Below, one piece after another: positions 1-10,900 of a stretch of 64,000 nt of DNA (position 1 is the stretch's first letter; each line of letters starts with the position of its first letter). A program made the position numbers and the translations under genes. Under the pieces are notes generated by a model. It had not been told where the DNA came from. It saw nothing but the letters and a program-made list of their open reading frames with translations, and searched no databases. The DNA comes from Protonemura montana (taxonomy: Eukaryota > Arthropoda > Insecta > Plecoptera > Nemouridae), in NCBI GenBank assembly GCA_947568835.1, contig OX387604.1, positions 24,643,076 through 24,707,075 on the forward strand, in the 5' to 3' direction.

Positions 1-1735
1 TAAATGACACGGGTTTGTCCTACTCAACATGATACCGGAACACACCGAGAGTTATAGGGCACGCGAATTTTGCTCTCATGGTAAACCGAAGAGTAAACGG
101 TGTCACGCACAATTCGCAGCGGATCTATTTGGTATTTGACACATTCAACCACACACTAAACCCACTGTATACACTTCCACGTGAATATAATTACGTCTCT
201 GTACATGAAAACACTCTAGAAGGCACACTCGATTAATAAATCCCCTTGAAGCTGGATATTTGTCGCTCGGCGAGGCGTGTGGTGACAGGGCAGAGGCAGG
301 CGAACACCCAACTGACAGACGATCTTCCTGGTCGAGGAGGAATTCCACTCATTAACATTATTGTAGGTATGGTATGAGCACTGCACAATACAGAACACGT
401 CACTACGTCCATGGAGGAAGTGCTAGAATGAATGCAAGCAGCGTTTGTCAAGGAAATTACCGACTGGTTAACTGCACTAGCCTAAGTCACATTCGCGGAC
501 ATAACAGAAGGTAGCGTGGTAGTTAGTATCAGAACCACCTTGCATGACTTGGAATCGCTTTGGATGAGGCAGGCGGACGTCCAGTCAAGCAGCAGCGACC
601 AACCAGATATTATTCCTAGCGTGTGGTTCTGGTGGGGATTCTCAAGTAGGGGAAAATACATACACACACTACATTATGCTCTTTTTACAGCCGTGTGCAG
701 AGACGTAATATGATTGAATTTCGTAACAATAGTCAAGCAATTTCCGAATCGTCTGCGCTGTCGAACTGTAATAATACGGTTTCACAATCAATTGTTTGTT
801 GACACACGTCGCTAAGAGTCGTAATGATAAAATGAGAATAACAACGTCTCTTGCACGCAGACACTTGCTTGTCCTATAAAGTTAGACATGGTTGCTAAGT
901 AACTCGAGTAAACGGGTATCGATCGAATTTTCTTCCTACCATTGGTTTCTTCAAATTGCATAAAAATAATTCCCACAGGATATCTAAGGATGGGATAAAA
1001 TTGGGACTGGTAAGGATTTTCAGTGTCAATTTCACCGCCTTTTGGAGTGATTTGTATTGTGCAGAGGTGCGGAGGATTAGTAACAACTCCTACCTCGTGA
1101 CGTGTACGCGATCCCACTCTCGTTCATAATAACCCTACCACTACCAGGTTGGGTAGCCTCTCGCCAGGTGACCATCTATTGCGTCAACAAAAACCTAGTA
1201 AACAATGCCTTTGTCCACCCCTTGATTTACCTGTGTGCTCCATGAGAGTCGAGTACGGGTACCTTTGAGTCCTGAACCGCGAGCCCGGCGTCAATGGTTT
1301 TTGGCGCACTCACAGATTACACGTCTCTTTTTTGTCCTCTCTTCATTCCTAAAAGGGTCCGGGTGATCTTGCGTAGTACAGATAATTGGATTACAAGATT
1401 TTATGAATGAGACGAATTTGACTCCAATTGACCGTTGGCAGTGACCTAATGTGCAATAATCTGTACGAATTTAGCCCAATTATAAAGCTGTAATATCTCC
1501 ACGCATTACACATAGCTAGGTACTTATATGTTATTCTCAAGTGCAAGTTGAAAGATGTTTGTACCGTTATTCTTAAATTAGCTGGGATCCCAAGCCATAG
1601 GGTATTACACCTAGGTCGGAACGTTTGCATTGATAATTGTTCCAGCGATGGCTATGTAGCGGGTCGCTTCCTTCATTCCGGATTTAATCTTTTATCTCAC
1701 CATGATTAGCTAATTTATTCGTGAGTTAGTCTCTC
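1..1735. other. Intergenic, no supported gene
   Basis: I see no exon that chains into a gene here. The only stretch with protein-like composition is a 101-codon minus-strand reading frame at 812-1117, which I cannot assign and describe among the findings. The remainder is AT-rich non-coding DNA. Confidence 0.5.
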
Positions 1736-1736
1736 T

Positions 1737-1832
1737 GTCTCTACTCTCTGCCTCTACTCTCTGCCTCTACTCTCTGCCTCTACTCTCTGCCTCTACTCTC
1801 TGCCTCTACTCTCTGCCTCTACTCTCTGCCTC
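1737..1832. repeat. 13-bp pyrimidine minisatellite
   Basis: Seven near-perfect tandem copies of the 13-bp unit TACTCTCTGCCTC, with TAC recurring every 13 bases from 1742 to 1820. The array ends in a diverged unit (TCAACTAC). One strand is pure pyrimidine apart from one A and one G per unit. Confidence 0.93.
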
Positions 1833-2175
1833 AACTACACGGAAATATTCGAGGTATGCAAAGGGATTTATCCGTGGGTGCCGGCGTAGGGTGGGGTGAG
1901 GACAACGGGGCACTTGCCATCCTTGCCCTTTTCACCGGATTTCGGCAATGATTGGATATAAGAGCATTTGTGATGGACAATTCTATCATTTATTCAATAT
2001 CTGCACTATCTCTATAATAAGCTGGGTGAATGCAATCATCAGTAAAATGCATTACAATTTCGTGTCAATATGCGATGATAATTGTTACTGACATTTCTGA
2101 CGGCACGCATGGATTCTTCATTACAACCTTCCCCCTCAATTAAAAACGTAGACCCAAAAAATAACTTAACACACA

Positions 2176-2181
2176 TTTATT
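2176..2181 (-). terminator. Candidate poly(A) signal of the ALP gene
   Basis: TTTATT on the plus strand, that is AATAAA on the minus strand, about 150 bases past the ALP stop codon. It is placed by position and hexamer only. Confidence 0.45.
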
Positions 2182-2327
2182 ACATTTCTTGTTCTTTCTG
2201 CAATTATTTAGTTCAATTACAATATTTTGATACAACAATATATAATATATTCAAAAAATAAAGCCAACTTATGCAAGATAAGTTTAACATAGTTATAGAG
2301 TAGGCGTTCGATTTCAATGAATTTAGA

Positions 2328-3236
2328 TTAGCCCCATTTTTGAAAAAGTCCCATTCTCTGACAGCGACAATTGGCACCCCATAAGTTGCAGCGGCAAGAA
2401 CTGTTGTAGCAGCAATCTTTAGGCCTATGGTCGCAACTTCCGCCTCTGCGGACGCAAGACCGCCTGAAAAGGTAAATAAGTGAAGAAGCCCGCCTGTAAA
2501 CAAATTACACATGCCTTATAAACCAAGTTAAAGCCATCATCATGGGCAGCATTCAATTCGAGCGTTATTTAATATCGTCATAATAATTAATTATATACCT
2601 AAATTATGGTGTGCAAGATGCGTTCTTATTTTTATGTGCAATTAAGTTTAGAGTCTATTAAAAAGTAGCAATTGAAAAAACGTGCTATAAAGTTTTCTTA
2701 TGAATATGTTAAGGTAGCGTTCTTTATCCAAAAAGGGATGAACATGCTATAAAATTGCGTCTTACATTTCCACCAAGTTGGACGTAAATCCATAGGTACA
2801 TACGTTATCATTTTATCGTCCAATCTTTACGACCGCCCCTTTTTTTAGTAAGCAATTTTGTTGAAATGGATAGGTACTCACTTTTGATTAGTTGGCACGT
2901 ATCTATCCAAGTAATTATCGCTGTACTCGCCAACTGCCTCATCTGAAAGTAACAAATTAATTCATTTTAGCAGGTAAATTTCTGATTCGTATGATACCAG
3001 CATGTCAAAACACGTGCTAGAATTGAGTTATTTAAGCCTCATGCTTGCAGTGGCAGCAATCAGCAATGAAACGTGATACATTTCGAGAGATATGCCCGAA
3101 TTATGTGGAAACTACGAAGACATATGTTTCACTCACCCCCCTGCTCTTCATAGGAGCTCGCAGCAGCAGAAGCCGGTAGCAGAAATTGGCCGAAAATCAA
3201 AACAGCGCAAGCCAGTACCAGCAAGCACGTCCTCAT
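2328..3236 (-). CDS. Agatoxin-like peptide (ALP) precursor, secreted neuropeptide/ICK family
   Basis: Three coding exons on the minus strand: 3236-3137, 2942-2882 and 2463-2328. Phases agree (1 then 2) and the borders are GT-AG, giving a 98-residue precursor. Residues 1 to about 25 form a signal peptide (MRTC start, hydrophobic LLVLACAVLIF, then Ala-rich). An acidic propeptide follows. A Lys-Arg dibasic site at residues 54-55 is created exactly at the exon 2/3 junction. The mature part has eight cysteines with spacing C-x6-C-x6-CC-x4-C-x-C-x6-C-x-C, the arrangement of the U8-agatoxin-like family, an inhibitor-cystine-knot fold. The last residue is Gly directly before the stop, which would donate a C-terminal amide. 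In insects this family is an endogenous neuropeptide, not known as a venom; its receptor and role are unclear to me. The gene looks intact. Confidence 0.9.
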
Positions 3237-3306
3237 TTTCAATACTTATTCTATTAATCAGTCCTCGTTAATAATTTCACGAATATATTCGATCAGCGAA
3301 CTCGTT

Positions 3307-3341
3307 AAGTGACAGACTTTTCAATAAAACCCTTCTTTATA
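3307..3341 (-). promoter_or_regulatory. Candidate TATA/Inr core promoter of the ALP gene
   Basis: On the minus strand TATAAA occupies 3341-3336. An arthropod-type initiator TCACTT occupies 3312-3307, so its A (3310) lies 31 bases after the first T of the TATA box. This would give a 5' leader of about 74 bases before the ATG at 3236. A second TATATAG lies further upstream at about 3490-3484. Spacing is seen directly; use as a promoter is inferred. Confidence 0.55.
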
Positions 3342-3344
3342 ATC

Positions 3345-6300
3345 TTGATGATTTGTGAAGGTAAAAGATGGTCTTATCTCGTAACTGCGTGTAGCTAGCA
3401 GTCTGGTTTCAAGATGCAATGAGCAATATGCTATTAGCGGCTCCTCCGTGATCGGACTAGATGAGGAGACTGGTTTGCTACCCCTATATAGTTGTTAGCG
3501 GGCTCGGCAGGGAATGTCGGCACAGCCAACCCTGGGGCGCATGTGCCAGCTAAACAAACACCCCCGACGTCCCGGCGTCGGGCGTCGGGCGTCCCAGCGA
3601 CGACGGCGTCGACATCGAGTCTTTCCGCGAAGATGACAGTCGCCGACGCCGGCGCCGATCCTCGGTTACTAGCAAAAATCATTATTTCCATTACAGCAAT
3701 CAAATAATTGGTGTTTTCGGCGGGAAAATCGCACCAATGATCTAAATGTTTATCAAATATATGACATTCTTTTGATGCGTGAACATATTTGGCTTGTAAC
3801 AATGATTTTTCCATTGTAAAGTGAATGTAGCGGATTGCATAATAGGAAAGGGGTGGCGTGGATTGTATATACCGAAACGAGGTAGGCGTCCGATGGTTAG
3901 GGAGGGTGGGTCTGCTGGCTTACATCGGTGCACAATGGGCTACTGAATGAAGTGACGTAGTAGCTACAGGTAGTTTTACCTGGCAAGCTCCACAGGTCTC
4001 CGATTAGTTACTGAATACTCCCTTTTTATCATGATGTAAACTTTAGTGAGACCGCATTTGGAATGATGATCAATGATGATCAGATCGAAATATTTGGCTG
4101 ACTGTAGCAATGTCATAATTGAACTGCAGATGTTACTACTTCAGCCCATCATGATTTGGTGATCGGGATCTAAATAAACCCCAACTTTGTTTTGGTAATC
4201 CAATCTAAGGTCCAGGAAAGTGGAATCAATACAAAATTGAATCATATTTTATTTCGAACGTTTTTAGTTAGTGATAAAATCGATTTGAAAGTTTCCAAAA
4301 TCTTGAATTGCGTGCAGTAACTGGAATTTGAAAAACGACTTCATTCTTGACTATATAAAGTGCAAATATCTGGATACATTTTCTGTCATCCGTAATTTAC
4401 ATAATTACTTCTTCCCAAGAAATGTTGCTGTAAGTTTTCAATCTTGGTAATACTAATTTCCTCCTTCATGCCAATAGTTTTTCTCGTTTTACTATACTAC
4501 AGCTCCATGGGATCTTCGTTTTATTTCAAAAGAGATAAGCCGCTACCTGGATTTCATTTGTGTCACAGGTTCAACTTTGGCGGCCAGCGAATTACTCCCT
4601 TGATGCAATGGCACGGTTAGTGATGAGAAAATAGGGATCCACGAAAGGTAGGGTGAGGAGCACCCGATAGAAAAGGGTGAATTTGCTGTTCCGATGCGCC
4701 GTAGATGCTCGCTCTGCCTTTGTGATAGTGCATGTAACCCTTGACCACCCGTGACTAGCATAACATAGACTGTTATCCCACATATTCAAGTAAATTAGGA
4801 TTAATAGAATATCCAAGGTGAGTGGTGGCCTGGAACTGTTTTCTCTCCCAGTTACCCTTCCCCAAGGGATTGAACGTTATGCCAAAAGTACATGACAGGC
4901 TCTCAGCTCTTTAAAGTTGACCAACCAATTTCCCCCTAACCCCTCCGTATTTCCGGCATGCGGATTTCGTGACCTTCAATGAAGATTAAAAAGTAATGGA
5001 TGCACATTTAACCCGAGGTGACGTACAAAAAGAAAAAATCGTTGACGTCACATGAAACGTATGGAACGAACGAGCGAGCGCCCCCCGAGAGCTTGTTTGG
5101 TTAGGCCTAGAGAGCATCGGCGACTTATTAGACTGGAACCAAATGATCAGTTTCCTGAATGACGGGCGTATTTCTTTGCACAGTGGACCTACTTTCCACT
5201 TTTGTTTTTAGATAGGTCAGGTGTCATAGAACTTCCCTTTGAACCCAACCATCAGAAGTGAATTGCAACCTTTATGTTTTATTTTCTGTATTAGTTATTG
5301 TAATTTATACGATACGCAACGATACCTATTAACCATCTAAAGCCAACATATGTTGGCATTTCCATTTCAACTTGAAACGATATTTTTGCAATCAACCAAC
5401 CCCAACACCGATTTTTAACCCATGGAAAATTGGTTGTAACTGTTGAAACTTCTAGATCATGCGAACTCCCACGAAAGTCTTCCTAAGAAATAAATTAACT
5501 TTAGTTTAAGAAATTTCTTTTATCAAGGAAAGAACATCCAGGACATAATATGGGGAATGATTAGGAAATTGAAGACTCTGTGCTTCACCAAAAAAGATAA
5601 CAGAGATGGAAGATTGATCTAAAAATCTTTTATCAACTTATTGTATGATATTGAATAGTGCATGTGTCTCAGTGGGTAGGTAGGTAGGTAGGAAGAGATT
5701 GTTAAAGAAGCCAAACGATACATATAATTCAATTGGGATAAAACCTTTCTTGTTGCTCAATTCTTTAGATGGATTCAGAGTGCCTACCATCCCTCTTTTA
5801 TTCCATAAACACACTTTTTCTTGCTATTTTCTTTACTTAGCTTTTTCATTGGTAAGACCATATTTTCTAAATAAGAACAAAAGTAACAGCAATTTCTGTA
5901 CAAATTGAATAGTCAACGAAAGCACAAACCCAAAGTGGTATATTCGTTACAAGAATTATTGGAGCTTGGTGGTAATTCACACTGCATACCCCTCTATGTA
6001 CCCGTATATTACCAGAGTTGGAATTAGCTCCCCAGGGTGAAGTTGGGATGAAGTCCACAACCCTTGCCTGCAGGATTCATATCCTTATTGACATATGATT
6101 CCTGTTCAGGCATACAAGCTACAAATTGGTTGTTTCAAATTACAAATATCAAATAATCGAACTCAATTTGGTGAGTTATAGTTTTGACTAACTTGTTGAA
6201 ATCTCCAAATAGTAATTTGTTGGTTAAAAAAAAATGTATCAGTCATTTCCTAGAATTTATTAACCAGATTAACATGCATTTATAGACTTTGTAAAGCCTC

Positions 6301-7549
6301 AAACAAAAACATATTCTGTGTCTAGTAAACACTACAAAATATAAAATTCAATTCAAGACATAATTTTATCACTTCTTTAATATACTCATTAAAAGTACAG
6401 TCATTATATACACACTATTTCATTAACAGATAAACTTGACTTGTCACAATTGCCCATCATTTAACATATATTGAGAACGTAGTAGGAGAGGTGACATGCC
6501 TACTTTGAAATTGTCTAGTTTGTGATCCCATTCTCAAGGAGCATGTAAAACTGATTTAGGAGCATTGCTGAAGAAGCAATGTGTCAGTCACTTCATGGAA
6601 TTGATTGAACAGGTTGACAAGCACAGAGGCACATATAAAAAAATAGTAGTTATGTAGTACATAATAACACTAAAATCAAAGATGTAATATCATCACTTTC
6701 TTAATATACCACTCATTATTATACCATTTCGTTATTATATATACATTATTTCATCTACCCTAAACATAATTGCTTCACTTAATTAATACACTTAAAAGCT
6801 AATTTTTATATATCAATTATATTATCTATCTTAAACATAATTACATAATTTCATTACTATACCTTTAATTGAAAGTGTCATATAAACAATATTTCATCAG
6901 ATCTTAAACTCTAGTTGGTACAATTGTCCATCATTTAACATACATTGAGTCATGTCTACGTAAACATAGTGTTGTTTATAATCCAAAGCTAGTTTACTTC
7001 GGATTATAAACAAAATCAATGTAGGAGGAATTTAACCCTAAAATTTTTTTTAACGAATCTTAGAAACCAAAAATACTGCTCAACAAAAAAATATACCACA
7101 TCCCTTCCCCCCCTCAGCAATAACATATTTAGTAAAAAACTGTCACCCTAAATGTTTATACTAAGCCTAATAGTAATAATTAAATTAAATATTAGCTATG
7201 TTTATACAAATAGGTATGGAATTTCATATAACGGTACATATATACATAAATAAGGTATCAATTAGCTATCAATTAATTAATAATTAACATATTTTATCTT
7301 CGTTCTCCATTGATCGCTAAATACAATGTATGTACGACAGCTGTTTTTCGACATACACATGCATACATGTGTCCTGTGAGCCAGTCCTGGTCCAATGTGG
7401 TGATGCACCCTTCTTCTTCCTGCTCACACAAAACACACGTTACTTGCAACCATCTGCTTGCACAAGGGCTTACCTAAGGAAATGAGCACACCCTTGATGC
7501 ACTCAGCTTTAGCAGCTTTGTACATATCTTGGCTATAGCTTTGCACTGT
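3345..7549. other. Intergenic, AT-rich, no gene seen
   Basis: No chainable exons are visible. Notable patches are a GC-rich segment at about 3540-3660 upstream of the ALP gene, a perfect TGACGTCA palindrome at 5043-5050 in another GC-richer patch, a short (GTAG)n run near 5673-5692, and very AT-rich DNA from 6200 to 7300. Confidence 0.5.
5673..5692. repeat. Short (GTAG)n microsatellite
   Basis: A run of about four GTAG tetranucleotides in intergenic DNA. Confidence 0.8.
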
Positions 7550-7860
7550 TTTGATATTGGACCATGTGGCTATGTCATCGGTGAATAAGTGGACGGTTTA
7601 TGGGGACAATGATGAATCTAACCTAGCCAAAAAGAGGGAACCCGGTGCCGGTACGAAGCCTGCTCCTGTCGAAGAGCCCAAAGGGACGTCCCTTCGAAAG
7701 GACGGTGCAACGCAAACAACAGGATTCCTCCAAAAAATATCCATGCTGTCGAGAGGTGAATCAAGGAGAATAAAATATTTGAACTAACATTCATCCCTCC
7801 AACGTCTCCCTCGAACAAAATTGGCCGCCCATCCAAAATCTGACTTAGTGCATTGTTGCT
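7550..7860. repeat. Dispersed repeat family D, copy 1
   Basis: About 310 bp that align end to end with 24150-24495. Shared blocks include ACCTAGCC, CCGGTGCCGG, CTCCTGTC, ACAACAGGATTCCTCCA, CCATGCTGTCGAGAGGT, CATCCCTCCAAC and CAGTGTTGCTT-like ends. The copies differ by many substitutions and small indels. No intact reading frame is shared, so this is a non-autonomous element or a retroelement fragment. It lies just beyond the 3' end of the TFIIIA gene. Confidence 0.85.
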
Positions 7861-7939
7861 TTTTGAAAAAGTACTTAAGGTTAGAAATGGTTGCAGATCA
7901 CTTACATCATCGGCTCACAGGAGTTTCAATACTCAATTA

Positions 7940-10900
7940 TTACTCAGGAACTTCCAACTTGACTGCCAGCAAGTCATTCTCGGAACCCTCCCACTCTGAT
8001 TTTGATTTCTTTTTACACATCTTGACATATTGCATTCCACTTCCCCGAGCCAGCCCATGCACACTTTCCAAGTGGTGGGACAGCTTTTGCTGGAAACATA
8101 CAAACACATTATTATGCACATTTCTTCATTGCATTGTACTCTGAGAAGTTAAACGTTAATCATTTAAACGTATCTTTACTATACTACCTACTAATCATAT
8201 TATTAAAATTTGGTTGCAATATCCAGCAAAACAGGAATTTTTCAACTACCTGCATTACGTCAGGCTGTGGTTAGGATACCTAGGAACACTGTGAAAGACT
8301 AATTAAAGTGTGTAATTAGTGTGTACAGAGCGCACAGCTCCCTCATACCATCTTTAGACACGTCCAGCTCATTTAACTGCAGAGTACACTAGTACACTAA
8401 ATAGAGCGCACTAAGAGTACACTAAATATTTTTCATTTTTCCTCACATTTAGCACTAGAATGGAATGGGACAGGAAATTCTAACCTAGTTCAAACCTAGT
8501 TTCACAATTGTGTTGCCAATTTTTGTTTCCTAAGCTGTCAATAAACAAATAGTAATAATTTCACAATTACCTTGGTGCTCAGTTTCGACGAGCAATTGGG
8601 ATATGGACAATCAAACGTATCATTGCAGTGGCAACGCTTGACGTGAGCGGTTAGGTTTCGTTGTTGGAAATAAAACCTGTAATTAAATGTAACAGACGAG
8701 TTAGCATCGGTGGCTTTATTATTTGTGTACCTATAAATTCAATCCAGATAAATATATTCTGGGCTTACTTGTTACAGTTTCTGAACTGGCACGTTAGCTT
8801 TGTTCTCTCGCTGGAATTCTTATGAGTCTCCAGGTGGAATTCAAGATTCTTCTTTACAGTGAATGCTCGACTGCATACGGCACACATATACTCTGAAAGA
8901 AATTGACATTGTAGAAAAACATCAAGAAATAAGCTCAATGGGTTTCGAAATATGTTGGTGATCAATTTTGAAAGCGGCTCGAAATTATACTGTCGGGATT
9001 AAAATACATTTAAAAATCTCTTCAAATAATTAAAATTATCTCAAAATTATCGTGTCCAATGAACACAGGTGAATAGTGCAGCACATAAAAAATGTGAAGA
9101 CTATGATTCGGTAGCAGTGATTATAATAACAAATAATCTTCCCATTGCAAACAGTTAAAATTTACATGAAAATTATCAAAAAGTAATTACTATTCAAAAC
9201 ACTGAGAAATAAAAAATTTACAATCTTGCCTGGGAAGTATTACTAGGTTGAGTAGCAAACCACATGCCTACACATTTGTATTCCATACAGAAATAAAGTT
9301 GAACAAAGTCATACTCACTTGAGGCAGGGTGATCATTCTTGGTATGCTTTAAGAATATGGTCCAGGTTCCAAAAACTTGGTTACAGTTTGGTACTAGGCA
9401 AGGGTACGTGCGATGAGTGCGCAAATGTTTTTTGTGCAGCCGTTTGTCATTGAATCCGGAGTTGCACACTGCACATACGTAGAGCAGATCAAGAGATGGG
9501 TTGTGAGTCAGTTTGTGGACCCGAAGTTCCCCATGCTTACGAAACTCTGCAGGAACAAAGCAGAAAGTCGTTTGTTATTATGGTTTTTAGACTCATGTCT
9601 ACTTGATTTATCCTTAGCACAAGTTTTAAGAAAAACTATTTGAACTGGGTTTTGAATGCTAAGTAAAGGGCTACTAAATTTCCCGACATTTCGCAACATA
9701 TACTAGTTACTTCTTCAGAGGTTTGAGCAGTCCTGACAATTTTCCGATAACAAAAGAACCACATAAAATTATAACAATTACCAAGTTCAAGCATCCTAAA
9801 TGCATCTTAACAAAATAATCAGGGTCAATAACTTAAAAACTAATGTATTATGTATTTTCTGAAATAAGATCTCGAACACATTGGCGTTTTTTAACTAACT
9901 AATTATGTGTATGGAAACGTTTGTTATTGGTTTTACCGAGTTATTCTTTTTGTGAAAATTAAATTTGGAGGCCTAAAAAACCTAGAAGATCACGTGCCGT
10001 TTGATCTTACAAATAAATCTACTTTTTTAAATATGGAACAAACTAATTCGGGAAGGCATGCTTGTTTCTGGCCTGCATACAGTGGCGGTTCACAAGGACA
10101 AATGTGGTTTTTCAAACAAGAGAAAAAATTCCAAAGCTGCACCATCTGTTGAACAATGCAGTCAATTGCTAGATATTTACATTATAAACAACATGTTTAT
10201 GTGAACACCTTTCATAGCTAAGACATTTTTGGTTAAACTTTTTCATGAAAGGATAGACAAACATTGAACAGAAATTTGACTGAGTTTTATGTTTCTCCAC
10301 ATCATGTTCTGCATGCACCTCTAGGCTTTTCATAACGTCACGAATTGGTGCATTCTTGAAATTATGTGTCAATCTATCAATTTAATTAAATATATCGAGC
10401 CAGTTTGTTGTGTTGGAAAAGTGACTTACTTTGATTGCACAGTTCACATTCGAAATTGCAAGGACCATGTCTGCGCTCAATGTGCCGTTTTAGGGTAGCG
10501 GAACTAGCCAGGGTCATGAAGCAACCATCACTAGGACACCTGAAACAAAAATTATAATGTTATAAACCAAGAACCATTGATATTTGGATATTTTATTTCT
10601 CATCTTACAATTGCACATGGTATTGCACGTTGGTAAGGAACTATTCTAGGTACAATGCTATCATTTGAATATATAATATTATGAGCATGATAATGAATAT
10701 GACAATATTTAGTTTACAGTCAAGAGTCACAGCACTAAAACTATTTGTTTTATTGTATTTGTTGTGCTTGCGGGTGTCCTTTTTCTACTAATAGAATACT
10801 TACGACACAAAATATCTACAAGGGTGTATCAATTATTCAGAATAGTTGATGAGCGTAGAAAAATCTTCAATTTTTACATACCCCAGAAAAGTCACTTCTG

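Noticed and set aside
3434-3814. Overlapping frames on both strands in the GC-rich patch upstream of ALP
   Set aside because: They look like by-products of a GC-rich, repeat-like region (GGGCGTC units). No splice context or family match was found.
5043-5050. Second TGACGTCA palindrome
   Set aside because: No gene start is visible nearby, so no regulatory role can be supported.
10169-10372. Minus-strand 67-codon frame within the TFIIIA gene region
   Set aside because: No C2H2 finger pattern, and it cannot be joined in phase between the exons at 10430 and 9546, which join perfectly to complete finger 4.
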